Position numbers and translations under genes: made by a program. Source: Cladophialophora immunda (Eukaryota; Ascomycota; Eurotiomycetes; Chaetothyriales; Herpotrichiellaceae). From it: a stretch of 64,000 nt of DNA. Shown piece after piece: positions 23,017-32,467 of this stretch. Below the pieces are notes generated by a model. The model did no database searches and was not told the DNA's origin. It was given only the letters and a program-made list of their open reading frames with translations. Position 1 is the stretch's first letter. Every line of letters starts with the position of its first letter. The stretch is taken from assembly GCF_000835495.1 (NCBI RefSeq), contig NW_015622544.1, forward strand, positions 4,864,855 through 4,928,854, read 5' to 3'.

Positions 23017-24594
23017 TTATGGTTTCCTCCCCCAGACACGTCGACTGCCACCGCTGGGTCAGTATGGGCTGGTCAACACCGGTGCCAGGGACTCACGTGT
23101 AGTGCCATATATGCAGCCGTCGCTTCTTCAGTTCGTCCCTCACTCTGGCAACGTAGACTCGGGCTTCATCCGCCGTCCACGGTTCGGGCGCCCCCCATCT
23201 CGTCAACAGAAACATGGCCCACCCCTCGAGGCCAGAACTCCAGTGGTTCAGGTTGATCCTGCCGGCGTCCTTGAGGAGGGGGTCCTTGGGCCAGGCGCCG
23301 ATGGGACACTTGTACAGATGCTCCTGGACGTCGACGAACCCGGCCGCCTCGATCTTGGCCTTCATGGTTAGTTGCGTGTCCAGCGGGCGCCCTGCCCGTC
23401 GCGCGCAGTCGAGAAACGTCTGCCCCCATCCGGCCAGCAGCGAGTCCGGGGCGAGGGAGCCGTCGTCAGACATGACCCGCACGTCTAGTTCGATCTGTTC
23501 GATATACCCTCCGGACCTCAGGTGGTCGAAGCACTTTTTGTACACGCTCGCCCATTCTGTGTCGGTGAAGGCGCCGAGCATCAACCGCATGTGGATCAGG
23601 TCGAACTCTTCTCGCCACGTCCATTCTTCGAGGACGTCGTCCACCTAACACTCCGTCAGCTTGTGTCTTCCTCACCAAGTGTCACCGTCGATTCACCTGG
23701 AGAAAACAGTTCGGAGGTACCCATGTCGACGGTGGCGGGGAGAGGTCAACACCATACACAGTTGCTAGGCTTGCTTAGAGCGATCGACGACAAGAGACTT
23801 GTTCCAGGTTGACCTACCAGCAGGAAATTGATCGGCAACGTCGCTTCACGCAGTGAGAAGACGAGCATCAAATGGAGGAGAGGGTCGACTCACATGGCCC
23901 AAGTGCCAGGTCCAGTCCCTATATCGAGGACGTACTAGGGTGCCAAAACTTAGAAATCCAGTGGTGAGCAATGATACGAAAGGGGTCGTACCAGTGGCGA
24001 TTTGACGGGCGATCGAAAGAGTGGGTTTGGCTGATTGCTGTCCAGGACAAGATAGAGCACATGGCTAGGACATTTCGCTTAGCACCATCGCTGTGCGGTC
24101 TCGGACATACACCTACCCAGCGTTGAGGGTTTCGAACTGTTGCTCATCGGATGGACCCCTGTCGAGGCTGTGAGAGCCTTGTCTACGCGGACTTCTGGGA
24201 GAAAGCATACCAGTAGTCATCCCGCAGAGACGAGTACCTGCAGATGTCAGCAAAGAGGGACATCCACCACTGGCAAGGATCATATCTACTTTCTGCCGTT
24301 GATCATCCGACCCCGATATATCGAGGATGAAACAGAGGTCGTGTCCCTTGCAAAGCCTCGTCTCAGCAACTATTCCCAATCCGGGCACTTGTGCAGCTCA
24401 CGAGAAATTGTCGCCATCCTCAAAAGCGGAGTCGACGTCTTCGTCAACCTAGAGATCCTGTTATCACGGGGGAACAAGGAGTTCGGCAGAAGCAAGCGGC
24501 GTACATCGACAATGTCCGTGCGCTGGGGCTCTTCCCCAGCAGTGGCTGAACTACTCGTACCCTCGGCTTGACCAGGAGCAAGAGAAGAAGCCAT
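23017..24594 (-). CDS. LaeA-like SAM-dependent methyltransferase
   Basis: A class I methyltransferase (PF13489 type) related to the secondary-metabolism regulator LaeA. It has 348 residues in 11 exons: 24594-24505, 24448-24402, 24346-24290, 24237-24211, 24158-24117, 24064-23992, 23934-23894, 23843-23818, 23764-23697, 23644-23097 and 23044-23017. The ten introns are 50-57 nt. The joined protein shows the whole family pattern: acidic VDEDVDSAFEDGDNFSD, TTSVSSSIYRGR, then DEQQFETLNAGH, SAM loop LDIGTGPGTW (115-124), YGVDLSP, VPPNCFLQVDDVLEEW, GGYIEQIELD, and a C-terminal RRVWGRKP made only by the last splice. LaeA-type proteins act in the nucleus or with partners such as velvet proteins; most homologues are uncharacterised. 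This copy is LaeA-like rather than certainly LaeA itself. Confidence 0.9.
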
Positions 24595-25511
24595 CAGTCA
24601 GAGAGGCACGAGGTAAGCTGCTGGCTGGATCAGACGGAAAAAAGGGCATGATGATGACGATGACAAACGAGGGCATTTGTCGATGATATTATCGAAAAAC
24701 CGGTCCAGCTGGGTCTGCGCTCCCAAATTTCGCTCCCACTCACCCACCGAGAAGTCGTCCTCCTCCTCTTCCTCCTCTCATGACTTCGTGGCGTGGATTC
24801 CGCGCAAAGCTGACTCGTCACGCCGATCCATCAACGGTGGAAGACGGACTGGGCCTCACCAAGCCAGGCTTGCCCCATTAGTTTCTCACCGGCGTTCCAC
24901 CAGTCCACGCATCGGCGTCCAATGGGGCCTCGACTGGTCTCGAGAAATGTTTCCAAAGGCTTTGGCCAGGGCCACGCCAACCACGGAACCGGCCAGCACC
25001 CAGCACCCAGCACGACGGATCTCCTTCGCGACCCTCTGGCTAGCGCGGGGCATCAGGATAACAGGACATCAAGCAGCCCATCAACTGGGTTGACCCGCCC
25101 TCGCCGCATCAGCTACAGAGATCCGTCCCGAAAGCTACCATCGAAAACGAGCAAGGCGTCTCCAGTCGACGGGGCTTGCTGGTTGTGCCTGTCAGAATCG
25201 AACACGTTCAGCGATTCCTTGTTGCTATTTTATTTTTCTTCGCCAGAGGAACGAAGAAAAGACCCCACGGTGGAGGGGCAGGATCGTGATTCCGAGGCAG
25301 GCGAACAAAATAGGCAGGCAAGCTCGCGTCCAATTTGCAGAGCTCACGCAGTCCCAGCAACTCCCAGGAAACACGGTAACACTCTGAGTATCTCTGCCGC
25401 AGGCACCTTACCTGTCCGCTCTTTTCGTTTGGGCTCGACTTGAGAAGGGAATTTTTGGTCTTGTGTGCGCCGTGTGAGTCGCCGTGTGCCCTCTTCTCCT
25501 CACATCCAACA
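24595..25511. other. Divergent promoter region, methyltransferase / HD hydrolase
   Basis: It lies between two head-to-head genes (LaeA-like on minus, HD-domain protein on plus). No gene is recognised. An A/T-rich stretch, TTGCTATTTTATTTTTC, lies at about 25224-25240. Confidence 0.5.
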
Positions 25512-26321
25512 ATGGCATCTCCTGCCCAGTCGCTGCCCACGAAGGTGGTCGCGGGCGTGACGGTGCCGGACACGCCGCTCATCACCAAAGCCCTGGACTA
25601 CGTGCGCCAGTACTCGACCGACGACACGTACAACCACATCGTGCGGTCGTTCCTGCTGGGCTTCGTCATCGCCGACAAGGTGTTGCCGGCGCGCGACCGC
25701 GAGGCGCACGCCGTCGCCGCCATCATGCACGACCTGGGCTTCCCCATCGGCCACCCGCCGCACTCGGCCCTCATCTCGCCGGACAAGAGGTTTGAGGTCG
25801 ACGGGGCCAACGCCGCACGGGGGTTTCTGATCAAGGAGGCCCCGGAAGGCGAGTGGGACAAGCACCGGCTGCAGCTGGTCTGGGACGCCATCGCCCTGCA
25901 CACCATCGGCAGCATCGTGTTCGAGAAGGAGCCCGAGGTGCAGGCCTGCAGCTACGGCATCTGGGCCGACTTTCAGGGCCCCGACCGCGTGCCCGGCGGC
26001 CTGCTGAGCTGGGACGAGTATAACCCCGTGGTCAAGGTATGCACACTGTCAAAAAGGGGGGCTCGTGGCCAGATATCAGAGAGACACGGGAATGTGAGAA
26101 AGTAAACTAATCGCTGATGCTTGTTTCCCGCGCAGGAATATCCCCGACTGGACCTCATGAAAGGACTCAAGGCCAACATGTGCCATCTCTGCGAGCTGAA
26201 GCCCCAGACCACGTACGACAACACGGTGGGTGAGTGGGGGGACCGGTACGTCGAAGGGTATAGCAGGAAAGGGAAGTTGACGCAGGACCTGCTCGAGACG
26301 TGTAACCTCGACGAGCTGTAA
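25512..26321 (+). CDS. HD-domain hydrolase, cyanamide hydratase-like
   Basis: A metal-dependent HD-fold enzyme of 236 residues in two exons, 25512-26036 and 26136-26321, with a 99-nt intron (GTATGC...CGCAG). Metal ligands are visible as the usual series: His42 (YNHIVRSF), the His73-Asp74 pair in AAIMHDLGF, and a later His in AIALHTIGS. The layout and the C-terminal EYPRLDLMKGLKANMCHLCE match the fungal cyanamide hydratase/HD family. That family hydrates cyanamide to urea in some soil fungi, but many members act on other small molecules such as isocyanides or are untested. No targeting signal is seen. Its 3' end faces the P450 gene, 122 bp away. Confidence 0.85.
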
Positions 26322-26443
26322 ATAATACTACTACTATTCAAGAGGGTTGACTCAGTTTTACTTTCCCTTCCACCCTAGAACATGCATTTAGCAATTTGCG
26401 GGGGGAGGTTGGTACAGAGACTTTCGAGAAGCACCTTGGGGTC

Positions 26444-28264
26444 TCAAGCACGCCGCCTCACAAACCTCAGGCTCGCGTCTCCGGGCCTCTTGACGTGCGT
26501 GCTGATGTTGAAGTACTTCTCCCCCAAGACCTGCCTCAGCCCTTCCCTCCCATCTCCGCGCGCCGCTCTCTTTCCTTGCCCCCCTCCCTCCCCGACGTCC
26601 ACTTCGACCCGGTAGCGGGACAAGATCTGCGCGACGACGGCGACGAATTCGACCTGGCTGAACTTCTTGCCGGGGCAGACGCGCGGCCCGAAGAGCCAGG
26701 GCATGAACATGGCCGTGGCCGACGACGGCAGGCCGCCCTTGTCGTCGGACGGTATCGCCAACGCCTCTCCGCCGGCGTCGGGACTGCCGCGTGTGACACT
26801 GATGAAGCGTCGCGGGTTGAACAGGTGCGCGTCGCCGCCCCAGCGCGGCGAGAGGTGCATGGCGTAGAAATGCGCCGTGACCAGCGTGTTCGGGGGCACG
26901 GTGACCGTCGTCGTCGTCGCCGTCGCCGGCGATCCGTCACTTTTCGCCCTCTTGTCGCCCGCGGGTGAAGACACGGGCAGCACCGTCGGCACCGTCGGGG
27001 TGCGGATCATCTGGGGCGCGGGACCGGCCAGGCGGAGGGTCTCGTACATGAGCGCCATGCAGCGGACGAGCTTGGGGTATGTCTCGTGGTAGCTGGCGTT
27101 TGGCCGGTGCGTGTAGTACCGGTCCACTTCCTCGGTCACCCAGTCTTGAATCTCCGGGTGGAGGGCCAGGTAGGGGAGTGCAAAGGACATGGTCCCCGCG
27201 GTGGTCTCGAAGCCGGCCATGTGGAACACGAACAGATTCCCGTACAGCTCCGAGTCCGTCAGGTAGGATGGCTTCGCGGGCGCCGCGGTCGTTGATGAGA
27301 AGTTTATGGTGGTGGTGGTGGTGGTGGTTGTTGTCTGGTGCCGGCTCTTCTCGGCTTCGTTGGCACTCACCATCGCCTCCAGCAGACCGGGCTTGGAGGG
27401 GGAAGAGTTGTTCTTGCCCGCCTTCTGCTGCTGCAGCTGTCGCAGCACTGCCTCCTCCATGTACATCCTGAACTCGGCCACCGAGAGCTTGAGCCGTTGG
27501 AGCAGCGGCGGCAGAATCGCGTCGGGAGCCTTGAGTCCCGCAAACAGGATCGCGGCGAAGATGTGCTTCAGGATGAAGTCCAGCGACTCCAGTAGCGTCT
27601 GCCGGTGTCCTGGGGGGATGGTCTTTAGGGCCGCGCTGTCCTGGCCGAATCCCACCGTGGCGAGGACGTGCATGGCGAGCACGTTGAAGTCGCATCGCAT
27701 CGCGGCCAGCGTGCACCTCCCGCCGGCGAGAAAGCTCAGGTCCTCGGTCACCCGCGCGATCGATTGGTCCCAGACATAGCGCATCGTCTGGTCGCTGAAC
27801 GCCGGGGCCGTGATCTTGCGGTGCCGCTGCCAGTCCGCGCCGTTCAGCGAAGACACGTTCTGCCCGTAGAACGTGAAGACCTGGGAGAAGGGCGCGGGCA
27901 TGATCCACGTCTTCATGTCCCGGTAGATCTGGTCCGCCGCCGGGGGGTAGGCCGTGCAGATTTGGTTGCGCGTGGGAGTCACGAGCACAAACGTCTCTCC
28001 TCCCACGCGTGAGACCGTCTTGACGCCGTCGACCGTCGGCCAGCCCAGCTCGGTGTAGGCGTACCATTCACCCAGGCCGAAGGGGAGAAGCTCCACCCAC
28101 CATAGGAGAGGCTTGAGGAGGACGAACCATGGGTCTTCAAAGGAGGCAGGGAGGATGATCAGGGGGAGCTTGAAGCGCCGCGCGACAATGAAGTTGTTGA
28201 GCAACCCGTAACAACGTAAGAAGACGAAGAAAGCGATGGGAGAGAGGAATAAATAAAATAACAT
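26444..28264 (-). CDS. Cytochrome P450 monooxygenase
   Basis: A membrane-anchored heme monooxygenase of 606 residues from the first in-frame ATG, apparently without introns. It opens with a membrane anchor (MLFYLFLSPIAFFVFL). Diagnostic motifs, in order: WQRHRKITAPAF (C helix), AGFETTAG (I helix, A-G-x-x-T), YETLRL (ExxR), FNPRRF, and heme loop WLFGPRVCPG, in which Trp takes the place of the usual first Phe. A Thr-rich insertion made of a run of nine Thr codons lies before the I helix and lengthens the protein beyond the usual 500-550. An upstream exon is possible: an ATG near 28403 followed by a 43-nt GT-AG intron would add a hydrophobic stretch in frame. The substrate is unknown. It is convergent with the HD hydrolase gene. 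Confidence 0.92.
   Translation of the reverse strand: MLFYLFLSPIAFFVFLRCYGLLNNFIVARRFKLPLIILPASFEDPWFVLLKPLLWWVELLPFGLGEWYAYTELGWPTVDGVKTVSRVGGETFVLVTPTRNQICTAYPPAADQIYRDMKTWIMPAPFSQVFTFYGQNVSSLNGADWQRHRKITAPAFSDQTMRYVWDQSIARVTEDLSFLAGGRCTLAAMRCDFNVLAMHVLATVGFGQDSAALKTIPPGHRQTLLESLDFILKHIFAAILFAGLKAPDAILPPLLQRLKLSVAEFRMYMEEAVLRQLQQQKAGKNNSSPSKPGLLEAMVSANEAEKSRHQTTTTTTTTTINFSSTTAAPAKPSYLTDSELYGNLFVFHMAGFETTAGTMSFALPYLALHPEIQDWVTEEVDRYYTHRPNASYHETYPKLVRCMALMYETLRLAGPAPQMIRTPTVPTVLPVSSPAGDKRAKSDGSPATATTTTVTVPPNTLVTAHFYAMHLSPRWGGDAHLFNPRRFISVTRGSPDAGGEALAIPSDDKGGLPSSATAMFMPWLFGPRVCPGKKFSQVEFVAVVAQILSRYRVEVDVGEGGGQGKRAARGDGREGLRQVLGEKYFNISTHVKRPGDASLRFVRRRA
27306..27334 (-). repeat. ACC/ACA trinucleotide run encoding poly-Thr in the P450
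   Basis: A simple-sequence tract inside the P450 coding region that yields a run of Thr in a surface region between the F-G area and the I helix. Its length may vary between strains. Confidence 0.7.
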
Positions 28265-29154
28265 CCTGACAATTCCTGCCAACGGGCGGACACCCACCAG
28301 CAACAGCAGTGGAGGAAGAGAGCCTTCTGCAGCGACTGATGTTTCCACCCGTGCGAGGTAAAGAAAGAGATCACATACTCGACTTGCCCAGCAATTCTAA
28401 CCCCATGCAAAGCGCATATCAGGTTTATATCAACGAGGCCAGCCGTGACGACATTGAGGCCAGACACTTTGCTGGGCGCCTGATGTTCGTCAAGAAACAG
28501 CTTGTCGCGCGCGGGGCATCGCTCCCGTTGCTCGGCTTGGACAATCTAGCTCTTCATACTGGAGATACGGACGCAGGAAATGCGTAGAACGATGAATGGG
28601 ACGCGATGGTGGACATTTCACAGAGAAAGAGACTGCGAGACGCGGGCAAAAAAGAGCAAAGGAACCAAGGTGCGGGAGATTCGCGGATCATTTATTTATT
28701 TAACGGGCAACATCGTCGTGAAGCTGCATCAGCGCGAGCCTTGCCTCTGCAGAACAGCCCAGGGAAGATAAAGGAAGGAAGTTATGTGAATATAAAGGTC
28801 AACCGGGTCAGGAATAGACGACCCTCCAGGAATTTAATTTTCCGTGGCCTCTTCGGGTCCATCAAATTTATAAACTCGTGAAATAAATCCACCACAAACG
28901 AAGGCCGTCTTTTTCATTCAACGTCAAAGCTCCAAAATCCATGTACAAGAAGGTCCAAATGTGAACGGGCTTCGAGGTCTGATATCCTCCAGCAGTTCGC
29001 CCTGAAGAATGAAAAACAAAAGGCTAGAATTCACGGAGCCTGGCCGAATCTAGCTGTAGAGAAGCCGATAAAAAGAAGAAAAGACAAGTCGGGCAGCACA
29101 ATCTCGGGACTTGCGATCCCTTCAATGTGCATCATACGTGCACCACGCTCTCAC
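28265..29154. other. Intergenic: P450 promoter and 3' side of the endoglucanase gene
   Basis: A GATATAAA motif (minus strand) near 28425 may be the P450 TATA element. No other gene is recognised. Confidence 0.45.
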
Positions 29155-29998
29155 CTAGTGGACGACAGTACCAGACCACTCGGAGCAGTCAACCTGTGTG
29201 GCAGAACCAACGGCGAGGCCGACGCCACTATTTCCAAAGAACGCCTCCGACGCACCGCTGTCACTGCAGAGGTCAAAGTTGACGTTGGCGCCATACTGAT
29301 TCGTGCCGGAGAGCCCGTTCTGGGCACACAGTGGGTTCCCGTCGGCCGGGCAGAGGTTGTTGACCATGACCACGATGCTCGTGCCCGCATTGCTGAGGGT
29401 GTTTCCCGACGAGTCGGTCTCTCCGACCAGCTTCCAGCACGTCCCACATGCAGGACCCTGGCCTTGGCCCGGTCCAGCGCCGTAGAGGTTCTGCGACACT
29501 GCGGCGCTGAAGCCCGGGGAGGTGAAGAAGAAGCAGGCCGCCGTGTTGGTGTTGCAGTTCGGGGAGCCAAAGCTGTCGCCGGCACCGTAGTGGGTGAACG
29601 ATGCTTTGTAGGTCAGGCCTCCGCTGCTGGAAGCTGGGCTGGTGGAAGTGGCTGGTTCGCTAGCACTGGTTGGGCTGCTGGACGGAGATGGGCTGGGCGA
29701 CACAGGCTGAACGACTGGTGGTGAAGACGTTGTAGGCTGGGGTGGAGATGGAGTGTTGCTGGCTTGCAGGCATTGAGAATAGTAAGGATTCTGCTCTACG
29801 CAGGTCCAGCCTGATGTGCAAGTCGTGCCACCGGTCCAATTGATACCGCCACCTGGTGAGAATGAGTATATTGGGTCCAAAAAACTTCAGTGTGTACATA
29901 CACTGTTCCCACGGGCCTTGTGCAGCACCAGAGCTGGCTGCCGGGCAGGCCAGAGAGATACAAGGGAGCAGGGAGACAACGATGATTGATTGACGCAT
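29155..29998 (-). CDS. Secreted GH45-like endoglucanase with N-terminal CBM1
   Basis: An extracellular cellulose-active protein of 264 residues in two exons, 29998-29902 and 29852-29155, with a 49-nt intron inside the binding module. A signal peptide (MRQSIIVVSLLPCISLACPA) is followed by a family 1 cellulose-binding module, QGPWEQCGGINWTG to NPYYSQCL, with its Cys and aromatic residues. A Ser/Pro/Thr linker of about 45 residues follows. The catalytic part is a six-stranded double-psi barrel like GH45/expansin: ACGTCWKL, SIVVMVNNLCPADGN, TNQYGANVNFDLC, DCSEWSG. It resembles basidiomycete Cel45A (subfamily C) more than Trichoderma EG V: the Asp of NFDLC fits the acid and the Asn of ADGN the base of that type. 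Non-hydrolytic loosenin-like action is the alternative. Confidence 0.85.
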
Positions 29999-30783
29999 TT
30001 TTCCTTGTATAACCAATATGGAGGATCTCCGAGATTCCGGGGCAGATGACACAGAAAGGACAGAGCGTGAAAAGGCACAGAAGAAACGAATGGACCTCGA
30101 TCGACGAGTGTAAAGAACGGCAGGCTGCTGTCAGCTTGGAGGAACCGAGACCAGGCGGGATGCCAGGACATTATATACAATTCCCTCCCCAGAATAGCCC
30201 TGAGAAATACTAACAGGGGTGTACATCCACGCAGCCCCTAGGGTCGGGATGCTGTGCCGAAATCTGATGTCGCGTTCATCTCAAGCGAAGACGTTGGGCC
30301 AACACCTTTCTCTGTGTAGCCCGGGTCAAGACCATGGTGGACCATGTCGTTGGGTCCAAGGTAATCTGAGCAAGAGAGATTGGGGTGGTGGGATTTCGCA
30401 AGTAAAAGGAGCATTGCTGATTTGTCCTTAAATCTCCAGCGTGCATAGAATCCCTGTCCTGAAACATGGCGCCCCATGGACTCGATGCATTCGGCAGCCC
30501 CAAGGCTGAGACCCCAGACGGTTTTCGAGAGGCGAGATCTGGCTAAAGGCGAAGGCTTCCCACCCAGCCAGATCCACCAATCCCTTGAAGGCATGGTCAA
30601 ATCTATCCTGAAACTCGATCCCGTCCTCGGTCTGAGCGTGCTGATTATCTTGTCGATAATCTCGTCGACAACCAGGCAGCTTGGGCGAAATGACCGAGGG
30701 ATTTCTCCTGCAATTGGTTTCACGGCCAGCTTGCTCCTTGGTTCTTACGCAATGGGGACATCCTAGGATATCCAGACGGCACC
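29999..30783. other. Endoglucanase promoter, 3' side of the FAD monooxygenase
   Basis: A TATATAA box (minus strand) lies at 30177-30171, about 175 bp upstream of the endoglucanase start. One GGCTAA word, the core of the XlnR-type cellulase activator site, lies at 30541-30546. A single copy is weak evidence. No gene is recognised. Confidence 0.5.
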
Positions 30784-32019
30784 TTAGTCCAGGACCATGG
30801 TGGCCACGTCTTCACGATATCTCGTTTGCCTTGCAGAGGCGGTCCACCACAAATAGGCCCTTGTCATCCAGCTCCTCAGCAAGAACGTAAGCCAGCCACA
30901 ATCTTTCTGTGTTCCCCAGCCAAAGGCGGCCTCGTCGTAGGCCCGGTCGATGTTTACCCTCCTGATATTTTGGTATGTGCGGAAGACTTCGTCCAGTCCA
31001 CCGTCAAACTTGGATTCCATGGCTCGGGCAAACAAGATGGCATCTTCCAAGGCATATGCTGTACTTTCACCTTGCGGCGGCATTGCATGTGCGGCATCTC
31101 CTAGTAGCATGCTGCGTTTCGAGCACCAGTTACCCCGTGGAGCGAGATTATAGACAGGGTAGAGGGTCCAATGATCCGTTGCTGAGATGAGAGGATCGAG
31201 AAATTCGATGGCACCGCCCCCAAATCGACTTTTCACGTCCTCCTCAATCCGCTTCTGTTCCGTGCCACGAGCCAGCCAACCTTCTCTTGACGCAACGTCC
31301 GCGGTCTCGGTGATGGCTGCCACGAATTGCTTCTTCCTAGTCGGCTCGTAGTAGGTGGTCATGAGACTGCCGCGCTGCGACTGGCACAATCCTGTGTCTT
31401 TCCAGGGGACTTTTGCTCCTTCCTCCAGGTCCGCAAACCCAAATACCGCTGCTATGCCCGTGTACAGAGGTTTTCTCTCCTTGTCGACAAGGCTGGTCCT
31501 GACGAAAGAATGTATGCCGTCGCACCCAAGGACTAAATCTGCGCTTAGTGTCTGACCGTCGTCCAGCCGAACCGTCACCTCATTGTCTGTCTCAACGATG
31601 TGGACTGGTTTGCAGCCATACTCCAGTTTGACGTTCTCGAGTGCTTGGACAGTCTCCGTAAGCGACTGGACCAAGTCCGCGCGTGGGATTCTGAGGCCCT
31701 TGAAGGCAGGATCGCCAACTCCGGCCCCGTTGTCGCCGGTGAAGGTGATCTCGCCGAGTCTGGCGCCGGTGTAGATTGTGAACAGCTCGATCTTATCAAT
31801 GTCGACCCCCAGCCGCCTTGCTCGAATCTGTGGTAGCGCTCCGAGGTGGTGCAGACAGCGCAGGGCATTCGGTGTCAGTCCAACAGCGCCGCCGATTGTC
31901 GACGGCCGCGGGCGAATTTCAACAATGGTAACGTGCGGCATTTCGGGGAGCCATTTGGTGGTAGCCAATGCTGAGGCTAGACCAGCGATGCCGGCCCCGA
32001 CAATTACAATGTTCATCAT
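30784..32019 (-). CDS. FAD-dependent monooxygenase, salicylate hydroxylase type
   Basis: A flavoprotein hydroxylase (PF01494) of 411 residues, uninterrupted. The dinucleotide fold comes at once: VIVGAGIAGLAS with G8-x-G10-x-x-G13, and an acidic residue ending the second strand (VEIRPRPS). LVLGCDGIHSFVR is the DG motif that binds both FAD and NAD(P)H. LLGDAAHAMPPQGES is the GD motif at the ribityl chain. The order and spacing are those of single-component aromatic-ring or polyketide hydroxylases. The C-terminus has Trp-rich WLTFLLRSWMTRAYLWW, perhaps membrane-touching. The start has two ATGs (32019, 32016). The substrate is unknown. It is the last member of the 23-32 kb metabolic block. Confidence 0.92.
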   Translation of the reverse strand: MMNIVIVGAGIAGLASALATTKWLPEMPHVTIVEIRPRPSTIGGAVGLTPNALRCLHHLGALPQIRARRLGVDIDKIELFTIYTGARLGEITFTGDNGAGVGDPAFKGLRIPRADLVQSLTETVQALENVKLEYGCKPVHIVETDNEVTVRLDDGQTLSADLVLGCDGIHSFVRTSLVDKERKPLYTGIAAVFGFADLEEGAKVPWKDTGLCQSQRGSLMTTYYEPTRKKQFVAAITETADVASREGWLARGTEQKRIEEDVKSRFGGGAIEFLDPLISATDHWTLYPVYNLAPRGNWCSKRSMLLGDAAHAMPPQGESTAYALEDAILFARAMESKFDGGLDEVFRTYQNIRRVNIDRAYDEAAFGWGTQKDCGWLTFLLRSWMTRAYLWWTASARQTRYREDVATMVLD

Positions 32020-32467
32020 GGAGGATTGGAGTTGAATGTGTCGGTATGAAGTGAAGGCGCCTTGAGGATTGACATGTTTCCGACGTCCTTGGGGCTTGCT
32101 TTATACCCTGCGGCACGGTAGCTGAAGCTTCGAGCATCTGTCAAAACTACTGTGAAGGTTTCATTGTGCTGGAGTGGCTCGCAACTGGGCATCTTCTGAA
32201 AATGGCAGGCCGCCGTATTCGCAGCCGTTCCATTGGTTGGTGTTGTTCCTGCGACAAATAATAATACGAATAGGCTGCCGTACAGTCGGTCTCTCTCCAC
32301 GAGCCGCTAGCTATTCTACTTGTGTCTTCTTCGAGGCTAAGCCGTAGGCAGAAACTCTTGCAGAATGCCCTGCACATGTGCGCGAGGCACATAAACCGGA
32401 ACCATCAGTATCTGCCAGCACCAGCTTAGATGGTGATAGTCCAACAGTAGACAATCCGACCAAGAAA
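32020..32467. other. Intergenic between FAD monooxygenase and Sqs1
   Basis: Promoter of the FAD monooxygenase gene and 3' flank of the Sqs1 gene. Short frames only. Confidence 0.5.

Noticed and set aside
26937..28067. 376-codon minus-strand frame inside the P450 gene
   Set aside because: Alternative frame of the P450 with Arg/His/Gly-rich text; all P450 motifs lie in the other frame.
30541..30546. Single GGCTAA word as XlnR-type site for the endoglucanase
   Set aside because: One copy, over 500 bp from the gene; it is expected by chance.
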